Part shown: piece by piece, positions 46,010 to 54,841 of the stretch | Numbering within the stretch: the stretch's first letter is position 1 | Layout: each line of letters begins with the position of its first letter | NCBI RefSeq assembly: GCF_013402795.1 | Contig: NZ_CP058595.1 | Location: forward strand, 3,016,001-3,080,000 | DNA: 64,000 nt | Origin: Costertonia aggregata | Lineage (GTDB): Bacteria > Bacteroidota > Bacteroidia > Flavobacteriales > Flavobacteriaceae | Direction of reading: 5' to 3' | The notes under the pieces: model-generated | What the model was told of the DNA's origin: nothing | The model's database searches: none | Seen by the model: only the letters and a program-made list of their open reading frames with translations | Position numbers and translations under genes: made by a program

Positions 46010-47221
46010 TTACTGCTTGAATGCTGTTATTTTTTTATTGAGTTCAATTAAATCTTGCTCCGTATGTTGTTTTTTGTCCTTTAGATAAAGAATCATGTCC
46101 AACAGTTCCTTGGTTTCGGTAATCGATTTACCCGATTTTGATGCCAAATCCTGTGCGGTCTTATCGTTTATGGTATTTGTGTCCAAATAGTACCGACTAC
46201 GTACAAACTCCAGGAAATAATTCAGTTTTTTGAAAATTAAATTTGAGAAGTCTTTGTTTTGGTGGTACAAGCTCCCAACGGTCTTTGCAAATTCCACCGA
46301 AGAATTTTCCAAGGGTTCTATGACCGGAATGATACGTTGTTCCCGCTTTGCCTTAAAGATCACAAAAATAACAAGCCCTACAATGGTAAGGTAGTATGCC
46401 CATTTTAACGAAGCTTGTGTCAAGACAAAACGCATTGGGGAATCTATGACGATTCTACCCGATTTTTTATAATTGTCCCAAAAGAGGGGGCGGTCCCTTA
46501 AATATGAAAACGTATGGGACACATAATCTTTTTGTCCTTTAAGTAAATAGTAGTTGGTATAGGCTATCGGCAGGGTATTTAAATAAAAATTTCCATCGCC
46601 AAATTTAACTTGAATAAAATTGGCTTCTTTTCTACTTTGCCCTTTTGGACCGCTAATCAAATTTTTATCTTCTTTGAAGGCGATATGCCCCAGAATGGTG
46701 GTTTGGGTCGTGTCAATGCGTGAAAAATAACTTTCGTTTTGTCCTTTGGTATAATAAAACCTCTCTTGGCTGAATTTTTTGTTCGTAAGGCTTACGGTGA
46801 CCGAATCTTCCTTTATACCGTAATATGAGTTTACGTTAACGTTCAAGGTATCCGACAAGGTATAGCTAAAATAGGTCGAGGCGATAAAAACATCGTTCCC
46901 TTTGTCCACATAATCCAACAATTTATGGGTCTCTTGCTCATCCATATTAATGGTATTGTTAATGAGCATTAAATTTGTGGTTTTTTTAGTGTCTCTTTGG
47001 GAAAGCACTTCATATATAGTTTCGTCAATTTTACTTATGTCGGTATCGGGGAAAAGTTGACCCAGTTCTGAATATAAAATAAAACAACCAAAGGGGATTT
47101 TATCCGATGCCGTGTATGACGGTTTCCAGTTCAAGGGTTTGGGCCGCACGATTTCAGTGATGATAATGCCAAGGAGCACCACAACAAACAAACCGATCAC
47201 TATTTTAGACCTTCTATCCAA
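46010..47221 (-). CDS. DUF4350-domain membrane protein
   Basis: A 403-residue protein: an N-terminal transmembrane helix (IVIGLFVVVLLGIIITEIV), a periplasmic alpha/beta domain of the DUF4350 type (IPFGCFILYSELGQLFPDT, then NVFIASTYF-like strands in DKGNDVFIASTYFSY), a second helix near WAYYLTIVGLVIFVIFKAKR, and a cytosolic helical tail. DUF4350 genes nearly always lie between MoxR and DUF4129 genes. Its biochemical role is unknown. Confidence 0.82.
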   Translation of the reverse strand: MDRRSKIVIGLFVVVLLGIIITEIVRPKPLNWKPSYTASDKIPFGCFILYSELGQLFPDTDISKIDETIYEVLSQRDTKKTTNLMLINNTINMDEQETHKLLDYVDKGNDVFIASTYFSYTLSDTLNVNVNSYYGIKEDSVTVSLTNKKFSQERFYYTKGQNESYFSRIDTTQTTILGHIAFKEDKNLISGPKGQSRKEANFIQVKFGDGNFYLNTLPIAYTNYYLLKGQKDYVSHTFSYLRDRPLFWDNYKKSGRIVIDSPMRFVLTQASLKWAYYLTIVGLVIFVIFKAKREQRIIPVIEPLENSSVEFAKTVGSLYHQNKDFSNLIFKKLNYFLEFVRSRYYLDTNTINDKTAQDLASKSGKSITETKELLDMILYLKDKKQHTEQDLIELNKKITAFKQ

Positions 47222-47222
47222 A

Positions 47223-47945
47223 TTATTGGGGTATTACGGTTTTAAGTGCCGTAAACTTTATATCTGCGGCGTTATATTTTGTTTCATCCAACTCTTGTTC
47301 TCCGTACCATATGTAATCGTATAGGTAAGATACATCTGTAAAAAGCGATCGTATTTTGGGCGTTTGTATCTCTCTTTGGTAATCTAAATTGGTTTTTTCA
47401 TAATGCCAATCGATTATATTTTTTTGGGATAATAATTTTAAGGTTTTCAAATATTGAAAACGGATGGCCAATCGGTAATCTTTTTGAACCAATGCCGATT
47501 GCAATAGGGCGTCCAAGTCTAAATTTTCTATATGCTCTTCGGATAGGTTGATGTCCAATAGCGTAGTGGCCTTTTTTGAAAAAATGGACGAGAATTTTTC
47601 CCCTATAAAAAATTTGACCAAAAGGTAAATGACCAAAGCGGCCATTAGTATATAGATCAAATATTCCAATAACCGAAACGCCTCGGGCGGCAGGTCTATG
47701 CCAAAGGTGTTCTTGAGCAAATCAAAGAACCAGTTAATGGCACGTGCCAAAAGGTTTTGAGCCTCGCCCTCATTAACATCATAGTTGAATTCTTCCCCGT
47801 TATACGTTTCGTTGAGTTCACTCAACGACCGGGATGTCAGCACCTGTTCCTTGTCGACTTTAAGAACTATCGAATCCCCTTCCCGTTGACAAAAGACAAG
47901 GGAAGTATATAAACTGAACAATACGAGGGATAAAATTTTACTCAC
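47223..47945 (-). CDS. DUF4129-domain membrane protein
   Basis: A 240-residue protein: a signal peptide (SLVLFSLYTSLVFCQ), a short periplasmic stretch, one central transmembrane helix (LIYILMAALVIYLLVKFFI), and a cytosolic helical DUF4129 domain with DYRLAIRFQYLKTLKLLSQ and YDYIWYGEQELDE. It overlaps the upstream multi-spanning protein gene by 4 bases and ends one base before the DUF4350 start. In other bacteria DUF4129 can be fused to transglutaminase-like domains; here it stands alone. Confidence 0.78.
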   Translation of the reverse strand: MSKILSLVLFSLYTSLVFCQREGDSIVLKVDKEQVLTSRSLSELNETYNGEEFNYDVNEGEAQNLLARAINWFFDLLKNTFGIDLPPEAFRLLEYLIYILMAALVIYLLVKFFIGEKFSSIFSKKATTLLDINLSEEHIENLDLDALLQSALVQKDYRLAIRFQYLKTLKLLSQKNIIDWHYEKTNLDYQREIQTPKIRSLFTDVSYLYDYIWYGEQELDETKYNAADIKFTALKTVIPQ

Positions 47946-48895
47946 TGCTCAAAAGTTCCTATTTGGTCAATTTTACTACGGGTGTTTATGTTATAAGCCT
48001 TTTCGTGTAGTGCATAGTATAAAATTCCGTTCACGAACTGTGAAAGGCATTGGGCATAAGCACCTAAAATAAGAAAAACACAGGTGCCCAACGTATATAT
48101 TATGGTAGGAACCACCGATTCGCTGACGGCAACATTATTTTCGACTACATGAAAGGTGTAGATGCCAATTAAAATTCCCGGTATGGTAAGTACTATCAGC
48201 ATAAGGATACCATTTAAAAGACCTAGTATAAAATTTACCCCGACCGATTTCCAAAAGTTTTTGGTCACTAAGTTCCAACCTTCGCCCATAGCATCGGTAA
48301 CCCCTTTTTTTTCTTGTATCATACAAATGAACGATACACCTGCCCAAGCCGCTAAAAAATAAGTGATAATGTATTGGGCAAACATTCCTATCAAGGGTAT
48401 AAAAGCCAATATTACCGACAATATCATCAGCCCTATGTACAATAAAATCAAGAGCAAAATAAAAACAATGGTATTTCCTAAGTTTTCCTTAACTAAAGCC
48501 CAAACGTCTGTTTTCTCAAAACCTTGCCCTTTTCTTTCCTCATAGCGTACCATGTAAGAACTGCTTAAGCTAAAATTAAAGACAGCAACGATAATAAACG
48601 TGAAAAACAGTAATAAACCACCGGCAGCAATATAAACCCAGTAAGTTTCGTCGCTACTTCCGGTTCCGGTAAAAAAAGAATTGTTCTCATCGGTTATCAA
48701 ACCAATAAACCCGGAGACCAAAAGATAACTTATGATTAAAAAAACAACCAAAAAGATACCGTTATAGCTCAGAAATATATTGGTGAACTTTTTGATATTG
48801 ATTTTAAAAAATTCGAAATATGTGGTTATGATATCACCAAAATCCCGATTTACCTTAAGTTCTATGTAATTGTTTTTGGGAGTATTTTGCATCAA
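47942..48895 (-). CDS. Multi-spanning membrane protein of the MoxR cluster
   Basis: A 317-residue protein with about six transmembrane helices (YNGIFLVVFLIISYLLVSGF, LLLFFTFIIVAVFNFSL, TIVFILLLILLYIGLMIL and others). It has a short intracellular motif DAMGEGWNLVTKNFWKS similar to that in membrane domains attached to glycerophosphodiesterases. No catalytic residues are evident. It overlaps the SpoIIM-like gene upstream by about 40 bases and the DUF4129 gene downstream by 4. Confidence 0.72.
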   Translation of the reverse strand: MMQNTPKNNYIELKVNRDFGDIITTYFEFFKINIKKFTNIFLSYNGIFLVVFLIISYLLVSGFIGLITDENNSFFTGTGSSDETYWVYIAAGGLLLFFTFIIVAVFNFSLSSSYMVRYEERKGQGFEKTDVWALVKENLGNTIVFILLLILLYIGLMILSVILAFIPLIGMFAQYIITYFLAAWAGVSFICMIQEKKGVTDAMGEGWNLVTKNFWKSVGVNFILGLLNGILMLIVLTIPGILIGIYTFHVVENNVAVSESVVPTIIYTLGTCVFLILGAYAQCLSQFVNGILYYALHEKAYNINTRSKIDQIGTFEQ

Positions 48896-49841
48896 TTTTA
48901 TTTAAAGTGATTGGGTACAGGATATAATAAAATACAATCAAGGCCAATGAAGTACCAATGATAAGAAAAGCCAACCAGTTGGGCATCCCTGAATACCGGG
49001 TTATAAAGCCTTCGATGAACCCAGCAATGATAAAAAAGGGTATGGTGCTCACCACGACTTTAAGACCGTCTTTGGCCCCTTTCATAAAGGAAACCCTTCG
49101 CGAAAATGTTTTGGGAAACAAAATACTGTTCCCCATGATCAGCCCAGCACAACCTGCAATGATAATCACAGAAATCTCAATAGTACCGTGCAACCAAATT
49201 TGCTTGTTCGCTTCAAAAAAGACCCCTTTTGTATAAAAAAACGTTACGAAGGCACCCAACATTACGCCATTGCTAAAAAGTATGTAAGCTGTTCCCAAAC
49301 TGGTAATGACCCCAAAGGCAAATGCTAAAAACGCGACCCTGATATTGTTTATGGTTATTCCCAAAAAAGTGCCAATTTCGCTACCGCCCTTGTAAATGGC
49401 CGTTGGATCGCCATTGGCAATATTGTTAAGGGTCGTGTTTACATAAGCATCACCTAGTATCAACCGGACAAAATTTGAATCGTTCAAGGCCGATACACTG
49501 CCAATGGCCGTAGCTATTGCAAAAATCAAAAAAGCGACCCCCAATGTTTTATGGTACTGTAAAAAGAATAACGGAAATTCAGTTTTCCAAAAATCGATGA
49601 TACGGTTTCTACTTTCCTTTTTGTTTTTATAGATTTTTTGATGGGCTTGCGATGCCAAGGAATTTAAATACAATAAAGTCTTACTTTCTGCGTAATACGT
49701 TTGTGCATATGCCAAATCGTTGGTCAAGTGAATATACCCATCGGCGAGTTCGTCCGGGTCAATATTGGAGTTTAAGTTGATAGCCTTTTCAAATGCTATC
49801 CATTTTTCTTTATTTTGCTTGACAAAAGCGGCTTCGCGCAT
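48855..49841 (-). CDS. SpoIIM-family (stage II sporulation protein M-like) membrane protein
   Basis: A 328-residue protein with a soluble N-terminal helical region (about 100 residues) and five or six transmembrane helices. The family motif region is NNIRVAFLAFAFGVITSLGT followed by LFSNGVMLGAFVTFFY, then IWLHGTIEISVIIIAGCAG, where the HGxxEI pattern is diagnostic. In a non-spore-former these proteins are thought to shape membrane-associated assemblies. It is the first gene of the minus-strand cluster and lies back to back with the RDD protein gene. Confidence 0.85.
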   Translation of the reverse strand: MREAAFVKQNKEKWIAFEKAINLNSNIDPDELADGYIHLTNDLAYAQTYYAESKTLLYLNSLASQAHQKIYKNKKESRNRIIDFWKTEFPLFFLQYHKTLGVAFLIFAIATAIGSVSALNDSNFVRLILGDAYVNTTLNNIANGDPTAIYKGGSEIGTFLGITINNIRVAFLAFAFGVITSLGTAYILFSNGVMLGAFVTFFYTKGVFFEANKQIWLHGTIEISVIIIAGCAGLIMGNSILFPKTFSRRVSFMKGAKDGLKVVVSTIPFFIIAGFIEGFITRYSGMPNWLAFLIIGTSLALIVFYYILYPITLNKIDAKYSQKQLHRT

Positions 49842-49920
49842 TACATGAAATTGCTTAATACATCGGGTTATATCTCAGATTGAAAATAAAATCCTCAACA
49901 GGGATAAAAATAACGTTAAT

Positions 49921-50646
49921 ATGTCCAACCTTCAAATCAATACCACACAAAACGTAAATCTAGATTATAAAATTGTGAGTATCGGGGAAAGAATTCTCGC
50001 TTTCTTGATCGATGCCTTTATTTTGTACCTCTATGCCGTATTGGTTCAGCAAATCGGTAAAGCCATAAGTTATGTATATGAGGATAATTGGACCCAACGG
50101 GGATTAATGGGGCTAATATTTTTACCTGCCATGTTCTACAGTATGTTGATGCACAGTATATTCAACGGTCGTACCATTGGTAAAATGCTATTGAAAATGC
50201 GTGTGGTACGTTTGGACGGCACCCCGGTACATTGGTCAAATTATTTGGTAAGGTGGATGTTGCGTTTGGTCGATATCTGGATATTTACAGGTGCCATCGG
50301 CCTTTTAACGATTTTGTTTTCTGAACGAAGGCAACGCTTGGGCGATGCCGCAGCAGGTACCGTTGTCATAAGTACCAAGAACAAGACAAAGGTATCGCAC
50401 ACAATTCTTGAGGATGTCTCCGATGCTTATGTGCCCAAATTCACTAATGTCACCTTGTTGACCGATAAAGACGTACGTTTGATAAAAGATACCTATCGTA
50501 TTGCCAAAAGCAGTAACGATTATAAAACCCTTAAGGCCCTTCGCGTAAAAGTCGATAGTATTCTCAATACAAATTCCGAACTGTATGATGTTCAATATAT
50601 CGATACCGTTTTAAAGGACTATAATTTTTACACCCAAAACCTGTAA
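49921..50646 (+). CDS. RDD-family membrane protein
   Basis: A 241-residue protein with two or three transmembrane helices of the RDD family (GERILAFLIDAFILYLYAVL; here the Arg-Asp-Asp motif is degenerate). NGRTIGKMLLKMRVVRLDG, characteristic of the family, and a second helix WIFTGAIGLLTILFSERRQR follow. The C-terminal 80 residues are cytosolic. It is divergent from the SpoIIM-like gene, a conserved pairing in Bacteroidota, so it is probably part of the same envelope function. Confidence 0.85.
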   Translation: MSNLQINTTQNVNLDYKIVSIGERILAFLIDAFILYLYAVLVQQIGKAISYVYEDNWTQRGLMGLIFLPAMFYSMLMHSIFNGRTIGKMLLKMRVVRLDGTPVHWSNYLVRWMLRLVDIWIFTGAIGLLTILFSERRQRLGDAAAGTVVISTKNKTKVSHTILEDVSDAYVPKFTNVTLLTDKDVRLIKDTYRIAKSSNDYKTLKALRVKVDSILNTNSELYDVQYIDTVLKDYNFYTQNL

Positions 50647-50649
50647 CCA

Positions 50650-51258
50650 ATGTTCTATTTTACAATAGATATTTTGGGAACCATTGCTTTTGCCATTTCC
50701 GGGGTATTGGTGGCCATGGATAAAAAGCTGGATGTCTTTGGTGTATTTATCATTGCCTTTGTTACCGCGGTCGGCGGTGGAACGTTACGTGACATATTGA
50801 TCGGCAACACGCCCGTTGGTTGGTTAAGGGAGTCGGTATATGTTTTTACGATTGTGGGAACCGTTATATTTTCCATTGTGTTCCGTAATAAATTAAAATA
50901 TTTTAGAAAATCACTTTTTTTATTCGATACCATAGGTATAGGGCTATATACGGTGATTGGTGTGCAAAAAGGTTTGGCCGTTGGGTTGGCACCGGTCATG
51001 TGTGTTGCCCTGGGAACCATGACCGCAAGTTTCGGCGGTGTCTTACGGGATATTCTTTGTAATGAGATACCAGTGATTTTTAGAAAGGAAATATATGCTA
51101 CCGCCTGTATTTTAGGGGGTTTTGGCTATTTTTTGTTCAATGAACTCCCCATAGTACAAGAGTATGCTTATGTGGGTGCTATTTTATTGGTGATCAGCAT
51201 TCGCCTTTTGGCCGTGCGCTTTAAAATAGCGTTGCCCAGTGTGTATAGAAATCAGTAG
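50650..51258 (+). CDS. TRIC-like (UPF0126) cation channel
   Basis: A 202-residue integral membrane protein with seven predicted helices arranged as two inverted repeats. Each has the signature of the family: VTAVGGGTLRDILIGNTP in the first and MTASFGGVLRDILCNEIP in the second. Bacterial TRIC proteins form trimeric monovalent cation channels. It starts 3 bases after the RDD gene stop. Confidence 0.9.
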   Translation: MFYFTIDILGTIAFAISGVLVAMDKKLDVFGVFIIAFVTAVGGGTLRDILIGNTPVGWLRESVYVFTIVGTVIFSIVFRNKLKYFRKSLFLFDTIGIGLYTVIGVQKGLAVGLAPVMCVALGTMTASFGGVLRDILCNEIPVIFRKEIYATACILGGFGYFLFNELPIVQEYAYVGAILLVISIRLLAVRFKIALPSVYRNQ

Positions 51259-51322
51259 TTTTTGGGCTAAAGGCTTAAATCCCATAGTAAATGGGTAAAA
51301 GTTTGATTGGTATCAGTACGTT

Positions 51323-52036
51323 TTACTCGACAACCTCAGCCTTTTCAATATAAATGTTCTTGGAGGGCCAATCACCGTCATCAACGGGCTGTTGGTTTAT
51401 TTTGTCCACCACATCCATTCCCTCGATAACTCGTCCAAAAGGGGTAAAATCCCCATCCAAATGATAGGAGCCAGGTTTGGTCACTACGATAAAAAATTCG
51501 TAAGGCGAGGCCAGCATATGCGGATTATTGATTTCACTACTTGGCATTGATACGGTTCCTCTATGGTGCTTGTGTCCTTTTCTGGTATCCGGCGGTAAAA
51601 GATATCGCCCTATTTCACTACGCTTTCTGGCGGTTTCTTTATTATCGGCGTTTCCGCCCTGTATGATGAAGTTTTTAACCACTCTGTGAAACATTGTATT
51701 GTCAAAGTATCCTTTTTTGGTCAGATAGATAAAATTCGCCTTGTGATAGGGTACGTTGTCGTACAATTGGATTGTAAAACTACCAAAGCTCGTGGTCATT
51801 TTTACTTTGTCCTCTTTTACTTCCTTTTGATAGTCAAAAAAGAAATCAATGGCATTTTCTTCGGTGAGCTTAAAAGGTTCATCTTCGATTTTGGCAACGG
51901 TATCCTGAACTGTTGACTCTTTCTCTAGCTCCTTTTTTTGATTAACGGCTTTGGTTTCTTCTTTTGGGGCATCTTTACATGCCCCTATTAAAAATAATGT
52001 TATAATTGCAGTAAAAGCCAACGTTACGCGTACCAT
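51323..52036 (-). CDS. Peptidyl-prolyl cis-trans isomerase lipoprotein (cyclophilin type)
   Basis: A 237-residue SPII lipoprotein (AFTAIITLFLIGAC), acidic linker, then a cyclophilin domain: FGSFTIQLYDNVPYHKANF, then FHRVVKNFIIQGG and FFIVVTKPGSYHLDGDFTPFG. The domain has the extra insert (KGHKHHRGTVSMPSSEIN) common in Bacteroidota cyclophilins. It would speed proline isomerisation of proteins in the periplasm or at the outer membrane. Its ATG overlaps the ATG of the divergent NUDIX gene in the tetramer CATG, and its likely promoter lies inside that gene. Confidence 0.9.
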   Translation of the reverse strand: MVRVTLAFTAIITLFLIGACKDAPKEETKAVNQKKELEKESTVQDTVAKIEDEPFKLTEENAIDFFFDYQKEVKEDKVKMTTSFGSFTIQLYDNVPYHKANFIYLTKKGYFDNTMFHRVVKNFIIQGGNADNKETARKRSEIGRYLLPPDTRKGHKHHRGTVSMPSSEINNPHMLASPYEFFIVVTKPGSYHLDGDFTPFGRVIEGMDVVDKINQQPVDDGDWPSKNIYIEKAEVVE

Positions 52037-52676
52037 GAATATTAAAGATTTTTCCGAACGGATTCCAAAAATAAAAAATCTGCATCTTCCAGGTAAGGAA
52101 TCGCACTATAAAATGGCACCGCTATTAAGGATTGAAGAGTTAGGCAATATTGACATAGCCAAAAGGAAACCTAGGAAAGCAGCTGTAATGGCGCTTTTTT
52201 ACCCCGATGTTTCAAAAACCACTCGTTTGCTTTTGATATTACGTAAAACCTATAAAGGTGTACACTCCAACCAAATAGGGCTGCCTGGCGGTAAAGCCGA
52301 GAAAACGGACAATAATCTTTTGGAAACCGCACTCAGGGAAACCGAAGAAGAAGTTGGCGTGCCAATACATGAGGTTGAGGTAATTCGCTCGTTATCGGAA
52401 ATTTATATTCCTCCCAGCAATTTTGAAGTACAGCCCTACATGGGCTTGTATCCGAATCCCAAACCTTTTCAAATGCAGGCTACCGAAGTAGAAGCTCTTC
52501 TAGAGGTGCCATTGTCTCATTTTTTGGACGATGCCAATCTCATCTCCAAAAAACTAACGACTTCTTACGCAACAAATATTGATGTACCTGCCTTTAAATT
52601 AAATGGTTATACGGTTTGGGGAGCTACGGCCATGATGTTGAGCGAAATCAAAGAACTGTTGAAGCAAGTTTTTTAA
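52035..52676 (+). CDS. NUDIX hydrolase, CoA-pyrophosphatase type
   Basis: A 213-residue protein with the NUDIX box GGKAEKTDNNLLETALRETEEEVG and the CoA-pyrophosphatase approach LRKTYKGVHSNQIGLPGG just before it. It would cut CoA or its oxidised forms to 4'-phosphopantetheine and 3',5'-ADP. The N terminus MNIKDFSERIPKIKN, followed by a LPGKESHYKMAP stretch, matches the family start. An ATG 28 codons upstream is rejected because it would lie in the divergent gene. Confidence 0.88.
   Translation: MNIKDFSERIPKIKNLHLPGKESHYKMAPLLRIEELGNIDIAKRKPRKAAVMALFYPDVSKTTRLLLILRKTYKGVHSNQIGLPGGKAEKTDNNLLETALRETEEEVGVPIHEVEVIRSLSEIYIPPSNFEVQPYMGLYPNPKPFQMQATEVEALLEVPLSHFLDDANLISKKLTTSYATNIDVPAFKLNGYTVWGATAMMLSEIKELLKQVF
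52066..52073 (-). promoter_or_regulatory. -7 element of the peptidyl-prolyl isomerase gene, inside the NUDIX gene
   Basis: On the minus strand TATTTTTG matches TAnnTTTG. It lies within codons 11-13 of the divergent NUDIX gene and gives a leader of about 26 bases. Confidence 0.45.
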
Positions 52677-52711
52677 ACGCTTATTTTGTAAGTTTGATTA
52701 AGAAAACCAAC

Positions 52712-53524
52712 ATGTTTATGGGCTTGTTTACGAAAAATCCGTTTGGGCACAATCTTTTTTTAAAGAAATGGCTCATCCGTATTATGGCATTGATTACCCA
52801 TCAAAGGTATAAGGGTTTTAATACCCTCGAAATAGAGGGTTCCGAAGTAATCCGGAATTTGCCGGACACCAAAGTCCTCTTCGTTAGTAACCATCAGACT
52901 TATTTTGCGGATGTTGTGGCCATGTTTCATGTATTCAATGCCAGTCTTAAGGGGAGGGACGATAACATTAGAAATATCGGCTATATCTGGAAACCCAAAC
53001 TCAACATGTACTACGTGGCCGCTGCGGAAACCATGAAAAAAAACCTATTGGCCAAGATCTTGGCCTATGCGGGCTCAATCAGTATTGAAAGAACTTGGCG
53101 TTCCGAAGGCAAAGAAGTAAACCGACAGGTAAAAATGAGCGATATCACCAATATCGGTACTGCTTTGGACGATGGTTGGGTAGTGACTTTTCCGCAAGGA
53201 ACAACAACACCTTGGAAACCCCTGAGAAAGGGTACGGCGCATATTATCAAACGGTACAAGCCTATTGTGGTTCCCGTGGTCATAGATGGTTTTAGGCGTT
53301 CTTTTGACAAAAAGGGCATTCGGGTCAAAAAGAAAGGTATTCTACAGTCTATGGTCATTAAGGAGCCTTTGGATATTGACTATGAAAACGAATCTGTTGA
53401 ATCTATCATAGAAAAACTGGAGTACGCCATTGAGCAACACCCTTCATTTTTAAAGGTTATTTCGGAAAAGGATTTATTGGCTCTTGAAGAAGAAAACAAG
53501 TTGAGAAAATGGAGAAACGGTTAA
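52712..53524 (+). CDS. 1-acyl-sn-glycerol-3-phosphate acyltransferase-family protein
   Basis: A 270-residue membrane-associated acyltransferase. The catalytic NHxxxxD motif appears as SNHQTYFADVVAMFHVF, the substrate-binding region as VTFPQGTTTPWKPLRKGTAH, and a later IVVPVVIDGFRRSF. The FPxGT form (usual FPEGT) has Gln in place of Glu. It might make phosphatidic acid or acylate another membrane lipid. The start at 52712 is the first Met beyond the NUDIX gene. It ends convergent with the gene at 53521, sharing 4 bases. Confidence 0.85.
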   Translation: MFMGLFTKNPFGHNLFLKKWLIRIMALITHQRYKGFNTLEIEGSEVIRNLPDTKVLFVSNHQTYFADVVAMFHVFNASLKGRDDNIRNIGYIWKPKLNMYYVAAAETMKKNLLAKILAYAGSISIERTWRSEGKEVNRQVKMSDITNIGTALDDGWVVTFPQGTTTPWKPLRKGTAHIIKRYKPIVVPVVIDGFRRSFDKKGIRVKKKGILQSMVIKEPLDIDYENESVESIIEKLEYAIEQHPSFLKVISEKDLLALEEENKLRKWRNG

Positions 53525-54165
53525 ACCTCCATTTTTTTTAGTTTTCTATAATTTTCCCGAAGTTGTTTTAACAACAGCCCATACAGCAATTTGTAGAACA
53601 CCCATACCAGTACTAGAAGAAATGCTACAATGGCTATGGTTATGCCTGCGAAAATAAGCCAAAACATGGTTTCGTTACCAGCTTTGTGGGCCGCCTCCAA
53701 TATTTGTTCGCCCTCTGCCCCGTACATGAGAATCCCGTACATGAGTATGATGAGATATGTCACGAAAATCCCGATATTGAACCAAACGTACTGGGTAACG
53801 GTCTTTTTAACGTTCAAAATGGTTTTCATCAGCTTTCTGGAAGAATCGGTAAAAGATATCTTTTTGTAGTTGACATAAAACTTATAGATGAAAAAAAGGA
53901 TAACCGCATAATTGATAATGTTCAGTGCTATGGTTATTTTGTACAAGTGAAGGGCCTTCATCATTTCAAGTGATTCCGCATCTGTAAAAATGATGTTTAT
54001 GGCGGCCCAAAACACCAATTCTATAATACTGATGTAAAAAATCCATTTTACAATAGAGTGGGATTTTTTCCATATCATTTTATAGATTTCATCAAAAGTG
54101 AGCTTGGGCAAATGCTCATCTTTGTTCTGCCAGTCCTTCTTTAATAATTCTAATTCATCCATCAT
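53521..54165 (-). CDS. Membrane protein coupled to an ECF sigma factor
   Basis: A 214-residue protein: a cytosolic N terminus (MDELELLKKDWQNKDEHLP, then LTFDEIYKMIWKKS) and four transmembrane helices, the first near residues 35-55 (SIVKWIFYISIIELVFWAAI). The start is 4 bases after the sigma factor stop, so it is co-transcribed with it. Proteins in this position commonly restrain the sigma factor, and the N-terminal helical part fits a sigma-binding region. I see no zinc-binding motif of the classic anti-sigma domain, so this is inference from position. Confidence 0.65.
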   Translation of the reverse strand: MMDELELLKKDWQNKDEHLPKLTFDEIYKMIWKKSHSIVKWIFYISIIELVFWAAINIIFTDAESLEMMKALHLYKITIALNIINYAVILFFIYKFYVNYKKISFTDSSRKLMKTILNVKKTVTQYVWFNIGIFVTYLIILMYGILMYGAEGEQILEAAHKAGNETMFWLIFAGITIAIVAFLLVLVWVFYKLLYGLLLKQLRENYRKLKKMEV

Positions 54166-54169
54166 ACTG

Positions 54170-54664
54170 CTACGGATTTAGAATAGTTCTTAATTTATTT
54201 TTGATACGGTTCATCTTAACCCTTGCATTAACCTCTGTAATACCTAAAGTTTCCGATATCTCACTATAATCTTTGTCTTCCAAATACAAAAAAACCAAAG
54301 CTTTTTCTATATCTCCCAATTGTTTTACGGCACCGTACATGAGTTTTAGCTGTTGTTCTTGTGTCTCATCATATTCGTCGGCTTTGATTTTAAAAATTAC
54401 CGAATCGTAATCTTGGGTCTGTATGCTTCGTTTTGATTTTCTGTACAGGGTAATCGCCGTATTCAATGCAACGCGGTACATCCAAGTACTGAATTTTGAA
54501 TCTCCCCTGAATTTGGGGTAGGCTTTCCATAACTGAATCGTGATTTCTTGAAACAAATCTTTATGCGAATCCCTATCGTTTGTATATAATGTACACACTT
54601 TGTGAACAATATTTTGATTGCTCTCCAGTTCCGTCACAAATTTATGCTCAAGCTCTTTGTTCAC
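54170..54664 (-). CDS. ECF-type RNA polymerase sigma factor
   Basis: A 164-residue sigma-70 of the ECF group. Region 2 is at about residues 15-80 (DLFQEITIQLWKAYPKFRGD, then FSTWMYRVALNTAITLYRK). Region 4 is at about 105-160 (LGDIEKALVFLYLEDKDYSE, then LGITEVNARVKMNRIKNKLR, the DNA-binding helix-turn-helix). Target promoters are unknown. The shared GCAACC promoters of the three FAS1 genes are candidates, but no link can be shown from sequence. The stop is 4 bases before the membrane partner gene. Confidence 0.92.
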   Translation of the reverse strand: MNKELEHKFVTELESNQNIVHKVCTLYTNDRDSHKDLFQEITIQLWKAYPKFRGDSKFSTWMYRVALNTAITLYRKSKRSIQTQDYDSVIFKIKADEYDETQEQQLKLMYGAVKQLGDIEKALVFLYLEDKDYSEISETLGITEVNARVKMNRIKNKLRTILNP

Positions 54665-54841
54665 TAATTGGTGTTGGTTTGTTATTTATAAGTAGCCACG
54701 AAAAGACTTTTGTTACAGAAGAACATGAAAAATTACGATGCTCTTTCATTTTTTAACAGGCCTATACCTCACACCAAAAAAATGATGGGCTTACGGGTTT
54801 TCTAATTTTATTTCTCGTAACCTAAGGCAAGCATCGACTTT

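Noticed and set aside
54700-54720. TGTAAC box as an autoregulated ECF promoter for the sigma gene.
   Set aside because: No second box at a plausible distance could be found.
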